A DNA stretch of 13,660 bases from a bacterium (GCA_025362415.1 JANYGM010000472.1:1-13660); one strand, 5' to 3'; positions 1 through 5,564 are shown, numbered from the stretch's first letter. Numbers and translations: made by a program. Notes: generated from the sequence alone by a model not told the origin.

Positions 1-146
1 TATTTTATCTCTCACGCCTCTGGTGCATTGATATCAATGTTAGGTGTGCCACCATTTTGCCCTGTATTATTGAGATAATACTGCTGAGGATATAAGGGAT
101 CATTATACTTTTCTACAGGGGCTATAAAATCAGGGTGTGCATATTT
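1..146 (-). pseudogene. S8 (subtilisin-like) serine peptidase fragment with nonsense mutation
   Basis: Read on the minus strand from 146 toward 1, the frame encodes YAHPDFIAPVEKYNDPLYPQ, then QYYLNNTGQNGGTPNIDINA and PEA, followed by TGA at 14-12 and then EIK. This is the junction between propeptide and mature enzyme typical of S8 proteases, where the motif reads NDPLY..QW.LNNTGQ..G...DINAPEAWEI. The conserved Trp codon (TGG) has become TGA. Upstream, the same frame stays open only to a TAG at 235-233 and has no ATG, so the signal peptide and most of the propeptide are missing. The catalytic Asp, His and Ser would lie beyond the left edge. I infer a decayed fragment. Similarity to the family is clear; whether the rest is intact off the window cannot be seen. 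Confidence 0.65.
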
Positions 147-152
147 ATTTGT

Positions 153-178
153 GTTATCAGATGTTTCCACCTGACAAC
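153..178. repeat. Degenerate copy of the CAGGTG-GAAA-CACCTG hairpin
   Basis: Arms at 153-163 and 168-178 surround a 4-nt loop. On the minus strand all 11 pairs form, two of them as G-U wobbles, with a GAAA loop. It is a diverged relative of the perfect hairpin at 267-294 and lies just upstream of the protease remnant. Function unknown. Confidence 0.5.
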
Positions 179-205
179 AAACAGAGCTTTTAAATATTGA
201 TTTTT

Positions 206-242
206 GGGAGAAAATAAAACGTGCAAGGCTCTATTTTCTCCC
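206..242. repeat. 11-bp inverted repeat (hairpin)
   Basis: GGGAGAAAATA (206-216) is perfectly complementary to TATTTTCTCCC (232-242) across a 15-nt loop. No convincing U-tract follows on either strand, so it is not a clear terminator. The loop contains part of a 23-nt direct repeat: 211-233 and 300-322 match at 21 of 23 positions (AAAATAAAA.GTGCAAG.CT core). No gene is visible in 147-382 apart from these repeats. Confidence 0.6.
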
Positions 243-266
243 TAATGAAAAATCTAAAAGCACATT

Positions 267-294
267 TGCCTTCAGGTGGAAACACCTGAAGGCA
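267..294. repeat. Perfect 12-bp hairpin with GAAA tetraloop
   Basis: TGCCTTCAGGTG (267-278), loop GAAA (279-282), CACCTGAAGGCA (283-294). The stem has no mismatch and on the plus strand the loop is a GNRA-type tetraloop. It lies between the minus-strand GIY-YIG gene (stop at 383) and the protease remnant, so it could end transcription from that operon, but the minus strand shows no immediate U-run. A diverged copy lies at 153-178, which suggests a dispersed repeat. Confidence 0.6.
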
Positions 295-382
295 CAATAA
301 AAATAAAAGGTGCAAGTCTCTACATAGTGCGTTGTTGCTAAAACACAAACAAAGGCACAATTATTTTGGGAGTGCTTTTTTG

Positions 383-1033
383 CTAAACATTATACTTTGT
401 TCTTAATTCTATTGCTCGTTTATCCATTTTGATTTTGAAGATTTGTAGCTTTACATTTCTACTATGACTCAAAAAAGCACTTTTTAAATTTTCTATCTGA
501 CCTAATATTTTGGTAAGTGTATCTCCATTAAAAAGGGTTATATCTTTTTCTAAGATTATTATTTCTTTATTTTGCTTTTCTAAATTTTGAATATGTGTAA
601 ACATTTCTTCATACTTTTCTTCTCCCTCAAAAAAAGATATATCATTTTCTGAATCTGCAATAATTTTTAATCTTTGTTGTTTTTCTAACTCTTGGATTTT
701 CTCTTTGAGTCCTGCCTCAAGTATTTTATTTCTGTCTTCTAGTTCTTTTATTTTTAGTTCTCCAAGTTGTTTGATGACAAGTGCCAAATCTACCTCAAAA
801 AACTCTCTATCTTTTCCCTTTCTATAAATAGCTAATAATTGATGCATTTGTTTTTCTGCTCCTGCACAATCATCAAACAAGATAGAATAGACTTCTTCAA
901 AAGGTTGTGGTACGCCACTACCACTTGAAAGTTCTTTTATTCTTTCTATTACTGTTCTCGTAGTCATTCCTATTTTGAAGTGATTTTCTCTATGTGCAGG
1001 ATTTTTGAGAATATATACGTATCCTTGAGCCAT
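383..1033 (-). CDS. T5orf172/MUG113-type GIY-YIG domain protein with coiled coil
   Basis: 216 residues. The N-terminal 85 or so residues fit the T5orf172 branch of the GIY-YIG nuclease superfamily: GYVYILKNP at 4-12 and FKIGMTTR at 19-26 stand for the paired Y and KIG strands, Arg31 in the following helix fits the catalytic Arg, and REFFEV at 76-81 could supply the metal-binding Glu. Residues 90-165 are charged, Lys/Glu/Leu-rich and probably coiled coil. The role is unknown; members occur in phages and mobile regions, and nuclease activity is inferred only from the fold. The start lies 12 nt after the stop of the RelE-like toxin gene, so it is probably the third gene of that operon. No Shine-Dalgarno sequence precedes it, as is usual in Bacteroidetes. 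Confidence 0.8.
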   Translation of the reverse strand: MAQGYVYILKNPAHRENHFKIGMTTRTVIERIKELSSGSGVPQPFEEVYSILFDDCAGAEKQMHQLLAIYRKGKDREFFEVDLALVIKQLGELKIKELEDRNKILEAGLKEKIQELEKQQRLKIIADSENDISFFEGEEKYEEMFTHIQNLEKQNKEIIILEKDITLFNGDTLTKILGQIENLKSAFLSHSRNVKLQIFKIKMDKRAIELRTKYNV

Positions 1034-1045
1034 CTATTTTTATTA

Positions 1046-1381
1046 TTATAAAATATCTTTTACATATTCTTGCAAAATTTTCTTTGGTATATCTTCTTTT
1101 TCTGATTTATCATAAATATCAACCATCCAAATATTCATATTTTCTAAGTCTTCCTCAACCAAAAGAGTAATCACACGAAAACCACCACTTTTACCTTTTT
1201 GTTTACTTTTATTTGCTAAGCGTATTTTGTAAAGCCCACTACCTAAATCTGTTCCTTGTCTTGGATTTTCCAACAGGCTTGCGCTTAAATCTGATAACCC
1301 AACTTTGAAGGTCTTATATTTCTTAGAAAATCTTTTTGCTTCTTTCAAAAAGTGAGGCAAAAAAGCTATATTAATTATCAT
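1046..1381 (-). CDS. RelE/ParE-superfamily toxin of a type II toxin-antitoxin pair
   Basis: 111 residues, the usual size for this fold. The segment GLYKIRLANKSKQKGKSGGF (residues 49-68), followed by RVITLL, matches the RelE/StbE pattern G.yKiR.a...kGKsGG.Rvi, where basic residues on the central strands contact RNA. The C-terminal part (residues 74-102) has the typical IWMVDIYDKSEKEDI strand and helix. RelE-like toxins cleave mRNA on the ribosome; whether this one does is inferred. The preceding antitoxin gene overlaps its start by 11 nt (1371-1381), typical of translationally coupled antitoxin-first pairs. The GIY-YIG gene follows after 12 nt. No damage to the frame is visible. Confidence 0.85.
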   Translation of the reverse strand: MIINIAFLPHFLKEAKRFSKKYKTFKVGLSDLSASLLENPRQGTDLGSGLYKIRLANKSKQKGKSGGFRVITLLVEEDLENMNIWMVDIYDKSEKEDIPKKILQEYVKDIL

Positions 1382-1625
1382 TTTCTAGTATTTCTAAAAC
1401 TTCTGTTATTGAATATGTTTTGAGTGTACCATTTTTTGCTTGTTTCACTTCTGCAAGTCCTTGTTTAATGCCTTTAATTGTAGCTAATTGTTTTTTGGTA
1501 ACTACATTTTTAGTTTTTATAACAGATTTTCTATCCACAACAACACTTAGTTTTTCTTGGTTAATAAAATTGGTTATTTTATCAACATCAAGTTTGTTTT
1601 TGGCTGTAATAATTATGGTTTCCAT
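1371..1625 (-). CDS. Antitoxin partner of the RelE/ParE-like toxin
   Basis: 84 residues if started at the ATG at 1625 (METIIITAKN). An in-frame ATG at 1658 would add 11 residues, but METIIITA is the more natural beginning and has an A-rich leader (AAAAGTTAAATAT). The N-terminal half is a beta-alpha segment. The C-terminal half, GIKQGLAEVKQAKNGTLKTY followed by SITEVLEIL, resembles the toxin-wrapping tail of small Bacteroidetes antitoxins. It presumably neutralises the toxin encoded next and may repress the shared promoter. It overlaps the toxin gene by 11 nt. No clear DNA-binding fold can be named from the sequence. A TATTTTG sequence about 20 nt upstream resembles a -7 element one base short of consensus. 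The identification rests largely on size and position. Confidence 0.72.
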   Translation of the reverse strand: METIIITAKNKLDVDKITNFINQEKLSVVVDRKSVIKTKNVVTKKQLATIKGIKQGLAEVKQAKNGTLKTYSITEVLEILENDN

Positions 1626-1680
1626 ATATTTAACTTTTAGATTTATCCCAAAATACACATTTTATTTAACTTTTCTAAAA

Positions 1681-1770
1681 TTTTCCTGCCATTACTGGTA
1701 TTTTACGCCATACTTTCAAAAGCCATTTTAGAGGTATTTGAAGCAGTTTTTTTATGCTCAATTAGCTTTT
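1681..1770 (-). repeat. Orphan duplicate of the 3' end of the wecA-like gene
   Basis: This 90-nt segment matches 2955-3044 with seven substitutions and no gaps (about 92%). On the minus strand it encodes KLIEHKKTASNTSKMAFESM, then A and a stop, against KLIQRKKTTSNTSKMAFESM, A and stop in the intact gene. All three changes in the coding part alter an amino acid, and four more lie downstream of the stop. It is separated from the native copy by the DUF6934 cassette. It could be the old downstream junction left by an insertion, or a tail brought in from a related strain. Confidence 0.85.
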
Positions 1771-1814
1771 CTGCCGTTGTTGGTATTTTAGCGTTAGCGA
1801 CACCAACAATGAGC
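1771..1814. repeat. Dispersed palindromic hairpin repeat, complete copy
   Basis: CGTTGTTGGT (1775-1784) pairs with ACCAACAATG (1802-1811), one pair being G-U, around ATTTTAGCGTTAGCGAC. Left-half relatives occur at 1685-1707 and 2959-2981, where the element supplies the stop codon region of the wecA-like gene (...GGCGTAAAACACCAGC on the minus strand). A right half is at 1867-1897. This points to a repeat family probably found elsewhere in the genome. Confidence 0.6.
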
Positions 1815-1866
1815 TTGGACAAACAATGTATTTTTCGTTTGTGCGTATTGTTCTACGTAAAGGGGG

Positions 1867-1897
1867 ATTTTAGTGTTAGCGACACCAATAACAGCGG
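1867..1897. repeat. Right-half copy of the palindromic hairpin repeat
   Basis: Positions 1867-1888 match 1785-1806 at 21 of 22 positions (ATTTTAGYGTTAGCGACACC core) and continue into AATAACAGCGG. The expected left arm is absent and replaced by GTAAAGGGGG, so this copy is truncated or recombined. Confidence 0.55.
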
Positions 1898-1915
1898 TTT
1901 TTTGAACTGCATACT

Positions 1916-1988
1916 CTCACCTCAAACATAACCAAATTATTTTTATTCTCCAAAATATTTTAATTTATTTGAAATTGTTATGTTAATT
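1916..1988. repeat. 73-nt flanking repeat, copy A (left)
   Basis: It matches 2789-2862 in the same orientation with four substitutions and one 1-nt gap (about 93%). Near its ends it carries AACATAACCA (1925-1934) and TTGTTATGTT (1975-1984), an inverted pair with one mismatch, around an A/T-rich centre containing AAAATATTTT. The two copies bracket the DUF6934/59-residue gene pair exactly, with no gene between either repeat and that pair. Confidence 0.85.
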
Positions 1989-2021
1989 TGGTGTTTGTGC
2001 GCTAAAACACCCAGCAAAAGC

Positions 2022-2052
2022 AAAATCCCTTTCAAATTATCAAAGGGATTTT
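2022..2052 (-). terminator. Terminator-like stem after the 59-residue ORF
   Basis: AAAATCCCTTT (2022-2032) and AAAGGGATTTT (2042-2052) form a perfect 11-bp stem with a 9-nt loop, starting one base beyond the TAA of the 59-residue ORF on the minus strand. The downstream minus-strand bases (GCTTTTGC) are T-rich. On the plus strand the stem is followed by TTATTTTTGG, so it may work in both directions. Confidence 0.6.
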
Positions 2053-2232
2053 TTATTTTTGGTTTAGTTTCTCTAAAAACTCTTTTGAAGGGAAACCTAC
2101 TCTACCTACAATTTCTTTTGCTTGTTGTCTTTTTTTTGCCATAAAAGCATTTTCAGGTATTTCTTTGGGGTGTAAAAGTGTTGGTTTATGGGTTTTCATA
2201 AACTCTTTTGCTTGCTCTTTTAACGTTTTCAT
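2053..2232 (-). CDS. 59-residue hypothetical protein, companion of the DUF6934 gene
   Basis: Translation from the ATG at 2232 gives MKTLKEQAKEFMKTHKPTLL, HPKEIPENAFMAKKRQQAKE, IVGRVGFPSKEFLEKLNQK, then TAA. It is basic, Lys/Gln/Glu-rich, mostly helical in composition and lacks Cys and Trp, with no signal peptide or membrane segment. The start lies 4 nt after the DUF6934 stop (2237), and a terminator-like stem follows the stop codon at once, so the two genes appear to form one transcription unit. I do not recognise a family. The tight pairing of a small basic ORF with a DUF6934 gene in a repeat-bounded cassette could suit a toxin-antitoxin or other two-part module, but nothing in the sequence proves this. 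Confidence 0.6.
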   Translation of the reverse strand: MKTLKEQAKEFMKTHKPTLLHPKEIPENAFMAKKRQQAKEIVGRVGFPSKEFLEKLNQK

Positions 2233-2236
2233 ATAA

Positions 2237-2685
2237 TTATTTATTTCGGTTGATTAAAAATCCATTATAATTTATATTTCTCTCAAAAATAACCCAATCA
2301 TCACCAAGTAGCCCAAGTATACTGAAATCTTTTTTTATTTCATCATAATGAGTATTTATAGCCATTTGGTATAAGCGTGTACGTGCATTTGTAGTTCCTT
2401 GCATAAGTATCCAAGCATTTGTATGTGTGTCTGTAAACAAATATGCAGTTAGTGCGACAGTAGCCAAAACTTTATTTCTATCACCATTATTGCTGTTAAC
2501 GGTATCATCTAGTTCACCTGTTAGTGGGTTTTTATCTCCAAAACACAAATTAAAAAGTTCTCCACTTTCTGTTGCTACTGACTCAGATATAACTATTTTT
2601 TTATATTTCCGTTCACTCCTTCACTTGTAAATTCAAATCTTGTGAGGTTTAGCTCAGAACTAAGTTTGTATTTTGATAAATCCAT
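2237..2685 (-). CDS. DUF6934 family protein, interrupted by a -1 frameshift at an A7 tract
   Basis: The ATG at 2685 opens a frame reading MDLSKYKLSSELNLTRFEFT and SEGVNGNIKK, then TAG at 2595-2593. Moving back one base at the A7 tract (2602-2596) joins it seamlessly to IVISESVATESGELFNLCFG and on to the stop at 2237, giving a protein of about 149 residues. That full length resembles DUF6934 as I recall it: an N-terminal FEF.SEG..G.I.K.V strand pair, then FGD, NNGD..KVLATVA, a T.AW(I) strand and R.RLY.M....Y.EI. The junction ATA-AAA-AAA-TAG contains the canonical heptamer A AAA AAA in frame, so it could be programmed -1 slippage, a true deletion or a base-calling error. The C-terminal part alone (2237-2548 from an internal Met) would lack the first strands. 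Function unknown. Confidence 0.72.
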
Positions 2686-2719
2686 TTATTTCTTATGTTT
2701 TATTTTCTTTGCAATCCAT

Positions 2720-2727
2720 CAAATTTA
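2720..2727 (-). promoter_or_regulatory. Candidate -7 element for the DUF6934 cassette
   Basis: The minus strand reads TAAATTTG here, a full match to the Bacteroidetes TANNTTTG element, 34 nt upstream of the ATG at 2685. No TTG is found at the ideal -33 spacing, so confidence is limited. Confidence 0.45.
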
Positions 2728-2788
2728 ATAGAAGATGCCACTTTCGCTGTGTTGTTAGGAAGAAATTTTAGACTTTACAAAAAATCAA

Positions 2789-2862
2789 CTCATCTCAAAC
2801 ATAACCAAACTATTTTCATTCTCCAAAAATATTTTAATTTATTTGAAATGGTTATGTTAATT
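2789..2862. repeat. 74-nt flanking repeat, copy B (right)
   Basis: Partner of 1916-1988. In this copy the inverted ends are perfect: AACATAACCA (2798-2807) and TGGTTATGTT (2849-2858), 41 nt apart, enclosing a centre with AAAATATTTT. It lies upstream of the DUF6934 promoter and downstream of the wecA-like gene. Around it, 2728-2788 and 2863-2954 are A/T-rich and show no gene. Confidence 0.85.
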
Positions 2863-2954
2863 CACTAATTAACTATGTTGGTATCAAAGTTAAATCCAAT
2901 ATTTTTATTGAAATAGATATTTTTTTGATTATAAAAAATAAATTTATAGATTTT

Positions 2955-3044
2955 TTTTCCTGCTGTTGCTGGTGTTTTACGCCATACTTTCAAAAGCCAT
3001 TTTAGAGGTATTTGAAGTAGTTTTTTTACGCTGAATTAGCTTTT
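2955..3044 (-). repeat. Native copy of the duplicated wecA-like 3' end
   Basis: It covers the last 22 codons or so of the wecA-like gene plus about 22 nt past the stop, and matches 1681-1770 at 83 of 90 positions. The segment past the stop (AACACCAGCAACAGCAGG on the minus strand) is a half copy of the hairpin repeat at 1771-1814. Confidence 0.85.
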
Positions 3045-4080
3045 TTTTTAAGAAAACGACTACTAATATTTGATTAAATATCAACGCAACCGCAATGATT
3101 ATAGCAAGAAAAATAAATGTATTTAGCTGGCAAACCGCAAACGCCAAACCAATAAAAAATAAATTCCCTAAATAAAGCAAAAAAGATGCTTTTGTATGCG
3201 TATAGCCTGCATCTACAAGCAAATGATGCAAATGGTTTCTATCTCCATTAAAAGGAGATTTTTTGTTTGCAATTCTTATAATAAATACACGCAAAGTATC
3301 AAAAAGTGGCACAATAAGCACCGCAATAGCAAAAACTGGGGCTTTACTAGAAGACAAAAGTCCTTGTGAGTGTTGGTTAAGACTGATAAAAGCCACCGCA
3401 AGCACTGCCGTAATCATTCCTATAATCAGAGAACCTGTATCTCCCATAAAAATATTGCCTTTCAGCAAGTTATGATACAAAAAGCCAACGCTTGCACCAG
3501 CTGTAGAAAACGCCAAAACGGACAAATCACTATATCCATTTGCATAAAACCACGTCCCAAAGGTGCTACAAACAATAACGGCAATACCGCCTGCAAGTCC
3601 GTTGATGCCATCAATCAAATTAAAAGAGTTAATAATGACAATAAACGTAAAAATAGACACTATTACGCTCAAAACAGGATTTATTTCTTCTATGCCAAAC
3701 AGTCCATATAAACTTGTTAGACGCACATTTCCATTAAAAACAACAATGATTGCTGCTAGCAGTTGTGCAAGCATCTTTTTGTAGGGCGGCAGGGCTATAA
3801 TATCATCTTTTATTCCTGTGAAAAACAGGATAAGAATAGCAGAGAATATTGCTCCAAAATTGATTTGTGTATCATTTTTGAAGAAAAAAGTAGATACAAT
3901 TATTACACCTGCAAAAATGGCAATGCCACCAAGCGTAGGCACACGCTCCTCGTGAGTTTTCCTGTCGTCGTCTGGCTCGTCGTAAAGATGTTTTTCTTTT
4001 GCAACTTTAATAATAGAGGGAATACTGACCCAAGAAAGTAGCGCAGAAAGCACAAAACAAGCAATTATGGATATTATCAT
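2977..4080 (-). CDS. MraY/WecA-family undecaprenyl-phosphate glycosyl-1-phosphate transferase (WecA-like)
   Basis: 367 residues, polytopic (about ten or eleven hydrophobic helices). Family motifs occur in order: DEPDDDRKTHEERVPTLGG (34-52), KDD (91-93, the Mg-binding Asp pair), NLIDGINGLAGG (154-165), GNIFMGDTGSL (208-218), PLFDTLRV (258-265) and the cytoplasmic RNHLHHLLVDAG (281-292), which marks the WecA/TagO side of the family rather than MraY. It probably transfers GlcNAc-1-P or a related sugar-1-P from a UDP-sugar to undecaprenyl phosphate at the inner membrane, starting O-antigen, capsule or wall-glycan synthesis; the exact sugar cannot be read. The hydrophilic tail (residues 344-367) is short and its 3' end is duplicated at 1681-1770. 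A separate promoter is likely (4108-4115). Confidence 0.9.
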   Translation of the reverse strand: MIISIIACFVLSALLSWVSIPSIIKVAKEKHLYDEPDDDRKTHEERVPTLGGIAIFAGVIIVSTFFFKNDTQINFGAIFSAILILFFTGIKDDIIALPPYKKMLAQLLAAIIVVFNGNVRLTSLYGLFGIEEINPVLSVIVSIFTFIVIINSFNLIDGINGLAGGIAVIVCSTFGTWFYANGYSDLSVLAFSTAGASVGFLYHNLLKGNIFMGDTGSLIIGMITAVLAVAFISLNQHSQGLLSSSKAPVFAIAVLIVPLFDTLRVFIIRIANKKSPFNGDRNHLHHLLVDAGYTHTKASFLLYLGNLFFIGLAFAVCQLNTFIFLAIIIAVALIFNQILVVVFLKKKLIQRKKTTSNTSKMAFESMA

Positions 4081-4107
4081 TGATTTTTTTTTAACACATT
4101 TCTACTG

Positions 4108-4115
4108 CAAATATA
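4108..4115 (-). promoter_or_regulatory. Candidate -7 element for the wecA-like gene
   Basis: The minus strand reads TATATTTG, a perfect TANNTTTG match, 27 nt upstream of the ATG at 4080, giving a very short leader. A TTG at -33 is not obvious; that region is occupied by the heptad repeat at 4131-4164. Confidence 0.5.
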
Positions 4116-4130
4116 CAACTTTTTCTTTTG

Positions 4131-4164
4131 ATTGTGAATTTTTAATTGTGAATTATGAATGAAT
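4131..4164. repeat. Heptad-period intergenic repeat, ATTGTGA type, copy 1
   Basis: Reads as 7-nt units ATTGTGA, ATTTTTA, ATTGTGA, ATTATGA, ATGAAT. It matches 6870-6903 at 32 of 34 positions although the two are 2.7 kb apart. It sits between the two sugar transferase genes, just upstream of the wecA-like promoter. Confidence 0.75.
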
Positions 4165-4172
4165 GCAGAACA

Positions 4173-5555
4173 CTAAAAAGCATTTTTGTCACCCTTCATC
4201 ACGCTAGAAATTGTCCAAAGAATAATTTTCAAATCAAGGAAAAAACTCCAATTTTCTATATAAAAAATGTCCATTTTTACCCTATTTATCATTGAACGCA
4301 CATCTTTGGTTTCGCCACGATAGCCTTTTACTTGTGCAAGACCCGTTACGCCTGGCTTTACAAGATGGCGTACCATATATTTTTCTACAACGTGTTTGAA
4401 TGTATCATTAAGTGCAAGTGGGTGAGGACGAGGACCTACCACAGTCATATCTCCCCAAAAAACATTCAAAAACTGTGGAAATTCATCTAAACTGGTCTTC
4501 CGCAAAAATGCACCCACACTCGTAATGCGGTTGTCATTTTGTGTTGCTTGGACAAAATCAGCATTAGGTTCGTAGCGCATTGTCCTGAATTTGAGGCAAT
4601 TAAACTCGTGATTATCTTTACCGTTTCTTTTCTGATTAAAAAATATAGGACCTTTTGAGGTAAGTTTTATAGCCAATGCAATAAGCGGGAAAAGCCACGA
4701 AAATACTAATAAAATTACCAAAGAAGAAAAAACAATATCAAAAGCACGTTTTACGACAAGATTTACTTGGTCGTTGAGTGGCTCATCACGTGTAAGAATT
4801 ACAGGAATTTCGCCATAATTTTCTAAGATAGTATTTGCCTGATAAAAATCTTTGAGGTTGGGTAAAAGTTTTATCCTTTTGAGGTGTGTATCTGCAAATT
4901 TGGTGAGTGAGCGCAGGTATTTTTTATCAATATATTCCAAAGAACAAAAAATTTCATCAATATCATTTCTCAAAATATAGCTTTCTACTTCTGCAAGATT
5001 TCCTTTTACAAGTGGATTATTTTCTGATTTATTAGCAAAAAAACCCATAAAGCGGTAGCCTGCTTGCTTATTTTTGTTAATAAATTGATAGAAATTGTAG
5101 GAAGGTTTATCATTGCCAATAATGATAACATTGATGTAATGAAATCCTAGTTTTCTGTATATTTTTGCTAAATAAACTGCTACAAACTTCCAAATAATGA
5201 CCAAAACAACCAATATTAGGTAAAAAGAGATAAGTTGTAGTCTAGAAAAGTCGTAAAGGCGAGTAAGTGCCAAAAAAGTAGTAACAGCAGCGAAATGCCA
5301 AGCTAAAGCACGCAAAGAATTGGGCAAAGTCGCCCTATACTCGTCTATGCGAGGTATTTTGTAAGTTCTTGTCAAAAATATGACAAGTATCCAAACAATA
5401 TTTACATAAGAAAGTAATACTATTTGGTCTTGATCAAAAAAGCCTGTAAAAGTAACATATTTAAGGAAATAAGCTATTGTAAAGGCAATATTAAGCGCAA
5501 TAATATCTCCAAAAACGTATAAAAACTTAAGAAAATGAGTATAATTTTTGGGCAT
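4173..5555 (-). CDS. Polyprenyl-phosphate sugar-1-phosphate transferase (WcaJ/EpsE-like bacterial sugar transferase)
   Basis: 460 residues, the normal size for exopolysaccharide-initiating transferases of this class. The N-terminal half has about four membrane helices (12-35, 46-64, 84-98, 107-132) and a CoA_binding_3-like Rossmann segment starting at INVIIIGND (141-149). The C-terminal bacterial sugar transferase domain starts at KRAFDIVFSSL (269-279) and carries KFRTM (322-326), LRKTSLDEFPQFLNV (351-365, with the catalytic Asp-Glu pair), VGPRPHP (373-379) and PGVTGLAQV (401-409). It should move a hexose-1-phosphate from a UDP-sugar to undecaprenyl phosphate at the inner membrane. Neighbours are floA upstream, separated by a long hairpin (5569-5653), and a WecA-like enzyme downstream: two lipid-glycan initiators side by side. 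The start ATG has no Shine-Dalgarno sequence. Confidence 0.92.
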   Translation of the reverse strand: MPKNYTHFLKFLYVFGDIIALNIAFTIAYFLKYVTFTGFFDQDQIVLLSYVNIVWILVIFLTRTYKIPRIDEYRATLPNSLRALAWHFAAVTTFLALTRLYDFSRLQLISFYLILVVLVIIWKFVAVYLAKIYRKLGFHYINVIIIGNDKPSYNFYQFINKNKQAGYRFMGFFANKSENNPLVKGNLAEVESYILRNDIDEIFCSLEYIDKKYLRSLTKFADTHLKRIKLLPNLKDFYQANTILENYGEIPVILTRDEPLNDQVNLVVKRAFDIVFSSLVILLVFSWLFPLIALAIKLTSKGPIFFNQKRNGKDNHEFNCLKFRTMRYEPNADFVQATQNDNRITSVGAFLRKTSLDEFPQFLNVFWGDMTVVGPRPHPLALNDTFKHVVEKYMVRHLVKPGVTGLAQVKGYRGETKDVRSMINRVKMDIFYIENWSFFLDLKIILWTISSVMKGDKNAF

Positions 5556-5564
5556 AAAGTCGGT

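Larger units (their letters stand above)
1626..2052. other. 427-nt non-coding repeat island
   Basis: No credible gene is seen here; the plus-strand open frame across 1420-1731 is a shadow of the antitoxin. From left to right the stretch holds the antitoxin leader, an orphan copy of the wecA-like gene's 3' end (1681-1770), a hairpin repeat (1771-1814) with a half copy at 1867-1897, one member of the 73-nt repeat pair (1916-1988), a small hairpin GGTGTTT/AAACACC (1990-1996 and 2005-2011) and a terminator-like stem (2022-2052). The density of repeats suggests a recombination junction. Confidence 0.6.

Noticed and set aside
12..14. TGA read as Trp (alternative genetic code)
   Set aside because: All other genes here use TGG for Trp and contain no in-frame TGA, so a nonsense mutation is simpler.
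1420..1731. Plus-strand 103-residue ORF opposite the antitoxin
   Set aside because: It lies antisense to the antitoxin, has a composition explained by the complementary frame and runs into the repeat; no family likeness.
1916..2862. Repeats A and B as integron attC sites with a gene cassette between them
   Set aside because: Size, partial palindromy, uniform gene direction and a nearby toxin-antitoxin pair are suggestive, but the required RYYYAAC/GTTRRRY core pair is not met on either strand (for example GTTAATT fails), no integrase is present and no third copy follows the GIY-YIG gene.
2955..3044. The wecA tail duplication as a transposon terminal repeat
   Set aside because: The match covers the coding tail and stop of the gene itself, both copies are in direct orientation, and no transposase is present, so a gene-tail duplication is simpler.
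3263..4041. Several plus-strand ORFs across the wecA-like gene
   Set aside because: They are shadows of a strongly conserved membrane enzyme on the other strand.
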